A stretch of 19,357 nt of DNA from an uncultured Bacilli bacterium. Its GTDB lineage: Bacteria; Bacillota_I; Bacilli_A; RF39; UBA660. The translations under genes were made by a program, and so were the position numbers. The notes beneath the pieces are model-generated. The model saw nothing but the letters and a program-made list of their open reading frames with translations. It was not told the origin of the DNA and made no database searches. Positions 16,348 to 19,357 of the stretch are shown here, piece by piece. Numbering within the stretch: the stretch's first letter is position 1; the number at the start of each line of letters is the position of its first letter. Where the stretch lies: contig CANQUW010000009.1 of assembly GCA_947627145.1 (NCBI GenBank), positions 1 through 19,357 of the forward strand, in the 5' to 3' direction.

Positions 16348-16812
16348 TCATTTTTTTCTTTTTTTACCCTTATAAAATATTTCAGGTATACTTCTTTCAC
16401 AAACAATTTCTCCCATTTCTATAAAATTTAGTATATTATTTTTTAAATTTTCTATTTCTACATAATAAAAATTATCATAGTATATATATTTACAATCTTT
16501 TGGTATATCAAAATAATCTGAAAATTTAAAAAAGATTCTTTCTTTATAATCTACTATAATTCTAAGCTCTATACTATCATAATCATCTTCATCTAACTTT
16601 TCCATTTCTACAAACGTTCCTACTTTTTTATTTGGAAATACTCTTACTTTATAAAACCCTCTAATTTTAATATTATAATTATTTTTTAATCTTATAATAT
16701 AATTCTTTACCCATTTTATAATTTTATCTTTATCTTCCCATATTTCTTCTTTAAAAAAAACATTATTTATATAAATTAAAAGCTTATCTTTTGATATAAT
16801 TTCTACTTTCAT
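16348..16812 (-). CDS. Conserved-looking hypothetical protein, about 154 aa
   Basis: The SD AGGTGG (16822-16817) is only one base from an ATG at 16815 but four bases from the ATG at 16812, so I prefer the latter; the difference is one residue. The protein is soluble, with alternating acidic and basic beta-strand-like stretches and many Tyr and Ile: KVEIISKDKLLIYINNVFF near the start, RGFYKVRVFPNKKVGTFVEM near residue 50, and IELRIIVDYKERIFFKF near residue 80. It ends in a basic tail KGKKRKK. There is no signal peptide or membrane segment. I do not recognise a family or a catalytic motif. A TATAAT at 16830-16825 lies too close to the SD to serve as its -10. It follows engB on the same strand beyond a terminator, so it may be read at low level from the ackA unit. 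Its stop codon is TGA. Confidence 0.7.
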   Translation of the reverse strand: MKVEIISKDKLLIYINNVFFKEEIWEDKDKIIKWVKNYIIRLKNNYNIKIRGFYKVRVFPNKKVGTFVEMEKLDEDDYDSIELRIIVDYKERIFFKFSDYFDIPKDCKYIYYDNFYYVEIENLKNNILNFIEMGEIVCERSIPEIFYKGKKRKK

Positions 16813-16835
16813 CATACCACCTACATTATAGTATG

Positions 16836-16871
16836 AAAAAAAGACTTAAATTGTCTCTATAATTAAGTCTT
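16836..16871 (-). terminator. Intrinsic terminator overlapping the 3' end of engB
   Basis: AAGACTTAA (16871-16863) lies in the last codons of engB and pairs with TTAAGTCTT (16849-16841), followed by a T run (16842-16836). The loop of 13 bases is long for a strong terminator. The stop codon lies inside the 3' arm. Confidence 0.65.
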
Positions 16872-17439
16872 CTAATTTTTGTAATAATTCATCTCTTCCC
16901 TCTTTTGTAGAGCTTGAGAATACTATTATGTCATCTCCCACTACTAAATCTAGGGTATTTGTAATTTGTTTTAATTGTCTTTCTTTTCTTGTAGTTCCAA
17001 CTTTATCTGATTTTGTTGCGATTATTGTAACAGGTAGATTATAGTATTTTAAGTAGTTATACATTAACACATCATCTTCTGTAGGTTTATGTCTCATATC
17101 TACTAGCATAAATACTCTTCTTAATTCTTTTCTATTTTCTAAGTATTCTTCAATTAGTTTTCCAAATTTTGCTTGAGTTTTTTTATCAACTGCAGCATAT
17201 CCATAACCTGGAGCATCTATAAAATAAAATTCATTATTTATAAGATAAAAATTTAGAGTTTTAGTTTTACCTGGCTTTGAAGAAGTATGCGCAAGCTCTT
17301 TTCTCATTAGCATAGTGTTTATAAAACTACTTTTTCCAACGTTACTTCTTCCAACAAGTAAAAACTCTGGAAAATCAAGTGATGGATATTGACTACGGCG
17401 AGATGCCATAATATCTAATTTTGATTCTTTTATTACCAT
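16846..17439 (-). CDS. engB: Ribosome biogenesis GTP-binding protein EngB (YsxC)
   Basis: EngB is an essential single-domain GTPase in large-subunit assembly. It has the expected 197 residues. The P-loop GRSNVGKSS is at 30-38, the switch I threonine region reads HTSSKPGKTKTLNFY, the G3 motif is DAPGYGYA, the specificity motif is TKSDK, and FSSSTKEG supplies G5. The start follows the SD AAGGAAAG, which lies in the last codons of the nrnA-like gene. The stop of that gene is one base before this ATG, so the two are in one operon and probably translationally coupled. The gene ends in a terminator whose 5' arm is within its own coding sequence. Confidence 0.96.
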   Translation of the reverse strand: MVIKESKLDIMASRRSQYPSLDFPEFLLVGRSNVGKSSFINTMLMRKELAHTSSKPGKTKTLNFYLINNEFYFIDAPGYGYAAVDKKTQAKFGKLIEEYLENRKELRRVFMLVDMRHKPTEDDVLMYNYLKYYNLPVTIIATKSDKVGTTRKERQLKQITNTLDLVVGDDIIVFSSSTKEGRDELLQKLEDLIIETI

Positions 17440-17440
17440 A

Positions 17441-18397
17441 TTATCTTTCCTTTTCTTTTTTAATAAATGCCTTTGTTACTTTATCTAAATCATCTATTAA
17501 TTTCATAGCTTCTTCAAAAGTTTTTGGTTTGGCACCACTTGCCATAGCATGGCCGCCACCATTATATTTTTCAGCTACTTTATTAATTATCGGTCCACGT
17601 GAACGTATTGATATACGTATTTGTTCATTTTTAATATCTTCTGTCATCGTTACCCAAACTAGGACTTCGTCTATAAAGTTAAAGTTATTAATAATGTTGC
17701 CAGGAGACGCTGAATCTACTTTAAACTTGTCAATTATATCATTTGTTACTTTCATATAACCAACACCATGTTTTGTTACGACCATATTTTCTCCCATATA
17801 ACCTTCTAATCTTACTTCTTTTAGTGGTCTTTTATATACTTTTTGATTCATATCATTAACACTAAATTTATAATTTTCTAGATAGTAAGACGCAAGAGAA
17901 AAAGTCCTTGGAGTACAACTATCAAATAAAAATCTATTTGAATCAGCAACTAAACCAATAAATAAAGTTTCTGCTATTTCTTTATTACATTCTAGTTTAG
18001 TATTTTTTATTAAATCCATAATTATTTCACAAGCACTACACGCTGTATCTTCAATACATTCTATATCACAAAATTCTTCCACAAATGGATGGTGATCTAT
18101 TTTTATTTTATGTTCATAATCATCAATATTTTCTATATCTACTCTTTTTTTATCTGGTGTATCAGTAATTATTAATAAAGTATCTTTTGGAGATACTTCT
18201 AATTTATCTAGAGTACCTATATGTGAAAATTTACTACTTCCTGCACCTACTGCATAAACTTTCTTTTCAGGAAAAGTTAGGCGAATAGAGTCACGAAGTG
18301 CTATCTGACTAGATAAAGCATCGGGATCTACTCCAATGTGTCTTGCAATAACGATTGTATCAAATTGTTTTATTGTTTTATAAATTTTTTTATACAT
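17441..18397 (-). CDS. nrnA: DHH/DHHA1 phosphoesterase, NrnA-like (oligoribonuclease / pAp phosphatase)
   Basis: This is a cytosolic 318-residue protein of the NrnA type, which degrades 2- to 5-mer RNAs (nanoRNA) and hydrolyses 3'-phosphoadenosine 5'-phosphate using Mn. The sequence shows the DHH metal motifs in order. HIGVDPDALS (20-29) matches the usual H-x-x-P-D-G-D-A. The conserved D79 is in ITDTP, DHH is at 101-103, and LFIGLVADSNRF carries the fourth Asp. The C-terminal DHHA1 substrate motif GGGHAMASGA begins at 280. The DPDA version of the first motif (Gly absent) is a mild departure. A DHH protein with another substrate (c-di-AMP or pApA) is a possible alternative. The SD AAGGA is 10 bases before the ATG. 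It lies 15 bases after ackA and 1 base before engB. Confidence 0.85.
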   Translation of the reverse strand: MYKKIYKTIKQFDTIVIARHIGVDPDALSSQIALRDSIRLTFPEKKVYAVGAGSSKFSHIGTLDKLEVSPKDTLLIITDTPDKKRVDIENIDDYEHKIKIDHHPFVEEFCDIECIEDTACSACEIIMDLIKNTKLECNKEIAETLFIGLVADSNRFLFDSCTPRTFSLASYYLENYKFSVNDMNQKVYKRPLKEVRLEGYMGENMVVTKHGVGYMKVTNDIIDKFKVDSASPGNIINNFNFIDEVLVWVTMTEDIKNEQIRISIRSRGPIINKVAEKYNGGGHAMASGAKPKTFEEAMKLIDDLDKVTKAFIKKEKER

Positions 18398-18412
18398 TCT
18401 AATCTAATCCTT

Positions 18413-19357
18413 CTAATTTCCTTTTACAATTGATTCTGTATCTCTTGCAATCATTAATTCTTCATTAGTTGGAACAATATATATTTCAGTTTTAGAATCA
18501 GCAGCACTAATTTTTCTAAATTCTCCTCGTACATTGTTTGCATCAACATCTATTTTCATTCCAAGAGATGCTAGTTCTTCTACTACTTTTAGACGAGTGT
18601 TTGCGCTGTTTTCTCCTATACCTGCTGTAAATGTTAATACATCACATCCACCTAATAATACATAGTACTGTGCAATATAATTAACTACACTTCTTATAAA
18701 TTTTTCTTCTGCTAGAGCACAGTTTTTATTACCAGCAGCTATTCCTTCTTCAATATCTCTTGAATCGCTACTATATTCACTTATTCCTAAGAATCCTGAT
18801 TTTTTATTTAAGTCATCTAATACTTCATGAACATTTTTTCCTTCTTTTTCCATAATAAATGGAATGATAGATGCATCAACATCTCCAGAACGTGTTCCCA
18901 TAACTACACCTGTAAGTGGAGTGAATCCCATAGTTGTATCTACACATTTACCATCTTTTATCGCAGCAAGAGAAGCTCCTTGTCCTAAGTGACAGTTTAT
19001 TATTCTTAAATCGTTTCTTCCTAGTTTTTCTGCAATAGTTTGGGCAATAAATTTATGACTTGTTCCATGAAAACCATATTTTCTTACTTGATAATCTTTA
19101 TACCATTTATAAGGTACTGGATATATAAAGTTTTCTTCTTTTATAGTTTGATGGAAAGCTGTATCAAATACGGCAACCATTGGTGTATTTGGTAAAATTT
19201 TTCTAAAAGCTTCTATACCAAGTAAGTTTGCTGGATTATGAATTGGTGCAAACTCTTTAAATTCATCAATATCTTTTATTACTTCATCTGTTATTAAAAC
19301 TGATTCTGTATATTTATCTCTACCATGAACTACTCTGTGTCCTACTGCATCTATTTC
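18413..19357 (-). CDS. ackA: Acetate kinase, 5' end outside the window
   Basis: AckA interconverts acetyl phosphate plus ADP with acetate plus ATP, the last step of acetate fermentation. The open frame runs from the window edge to a TAG at 18415-18413, giving 314 residues of roughly 400 usual, so about 85 N-terminal residues are missing. An internal Met at 19180 is not the start, because the frame upstream still reads clearly as AckA. Motifs in order: IDAVGHRVVHGRD, FAPIHNPANL, VFDTAFHQT, YGFHGTSHKF, NCHLGQGASLAAI, GTRSGDVDASI, TAGIGENSANTR and NEELMIARDTE. All active-site signatures in the visible part look intact. It heads the visible part of the ackA-nrnA-engB run; its promoter is not in the window. 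Confidence 0.97.
   Translation of the reverse strand, partial: EIDAVGHRVVHGRDKYTESVLITDEVIKDIDEFKEFAPIHNPANLLGIEAFRKILPNTPMVAVFDTAFHQTIKEENFIYPVPYKWYKDYQVRKYGFHGTSHKFIAQTIAEKLGRNDLRIINCHLGQGASLAAIKDGKCVDTTMGFTPLTGVVMGTRSGDVDASIIPFIMEKEGKNVHEVLDDLNKKSGFLGISEYSSDSRDIEEGIAAGNKNCALAEEKFIRSVVNYIAQYYVLLGGCDVLTFTAGIGENSANTRLKVVEELASLGMKIDVDANNVRGEFRKISAADSKTEIYIVPTNEELMIARDTESIVKGN

Noticed and set aside
17421..17759. Plus-strand ORF of 112 codons over nrnA.
   Set aside because: It is antisense to the conserved GGGH region of the phosphoesterase and has no SD.
1..19357. Mycoplasma-type code (TGA as Trp).
   Set aside because: Trp is TGG in all recognised genes, no internal TGA breaks any of them, one gene uses TGA as a stop, and sporulation genes are present.

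Overview
The window comes from a very AT-rich, spore-forming Firmicute. It carries spoIVA and a spoVIF-like gene, SD motifs are strong (GGAGG type), and Trp is read from TGG throughout, so the standard code applies and TGA is a stop. The giant M26-type surface protease, with cohesin-like and dockerin-like parts, suggests a host- or gut-associated lineage of uncultured Bacilli/Erysipelotrichia type. That placement is an inference from gene content only.

Layout. Positions 1-960, minus strand: a truncated polytopic membrane protein and a 76-residue two-segment membrane protein. Positions 1019-6612, plus strand: der (ribosome-assembly GTPase), a 62-aa overlapping ORF, a spoVIF-like gene, a possible 15-codon leader peptide ending at a terminator, a tandem metallophosphoesterase whose first domain is inactive by sequence, and spoIVA (coat-basement ATPase) behind a likely SigE promoter. 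Positions 6666-16202, minus strand: one 9.5-kb gene for a 3178-residue membrane-anchored zinc protease. It has a signal peptide, cohesin-like domain, transmembrane hairpin, two dockerin-type Ca loops, seven repeats of about 200 residues, a GLUG beta-helix, an M26 HExxH catalytic domain and an acidic tail. It has its own SigA promoter and a convergent terminator shared with spoIVA. Positions 16348-19357, minus strand: a run of ackA (5' end outside the window), an nrnA-like DHH phosphoesterase, engB (1 nt apart from nrnA, ending in a terminator) and a 155-aa unknown protein with its own terminator.

How it fits together. The plus-strand block mixes housekeeping (Der) with sporulation functions (SpoVIF, SpoIVA). 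Der and spoIVA are also near each other in Bacillus, so the duplicated phosphoesterase sitting between two sporulation genes may have a sporulation link, though nothing in its sequence proves it. Two intergenic regions look regulatory rather than passive: a hairpin that holds the spoVIF SD in its 3' arm and a CATANNNTA-like -10 in its loop, and a leader-peptide/terminator pair ahead of the phosphoesterase. The giant protease dominates the window and is its most unusual gene. No tRNA, rRNA, CRISPR array, insertion sequence or attachment site was seen.
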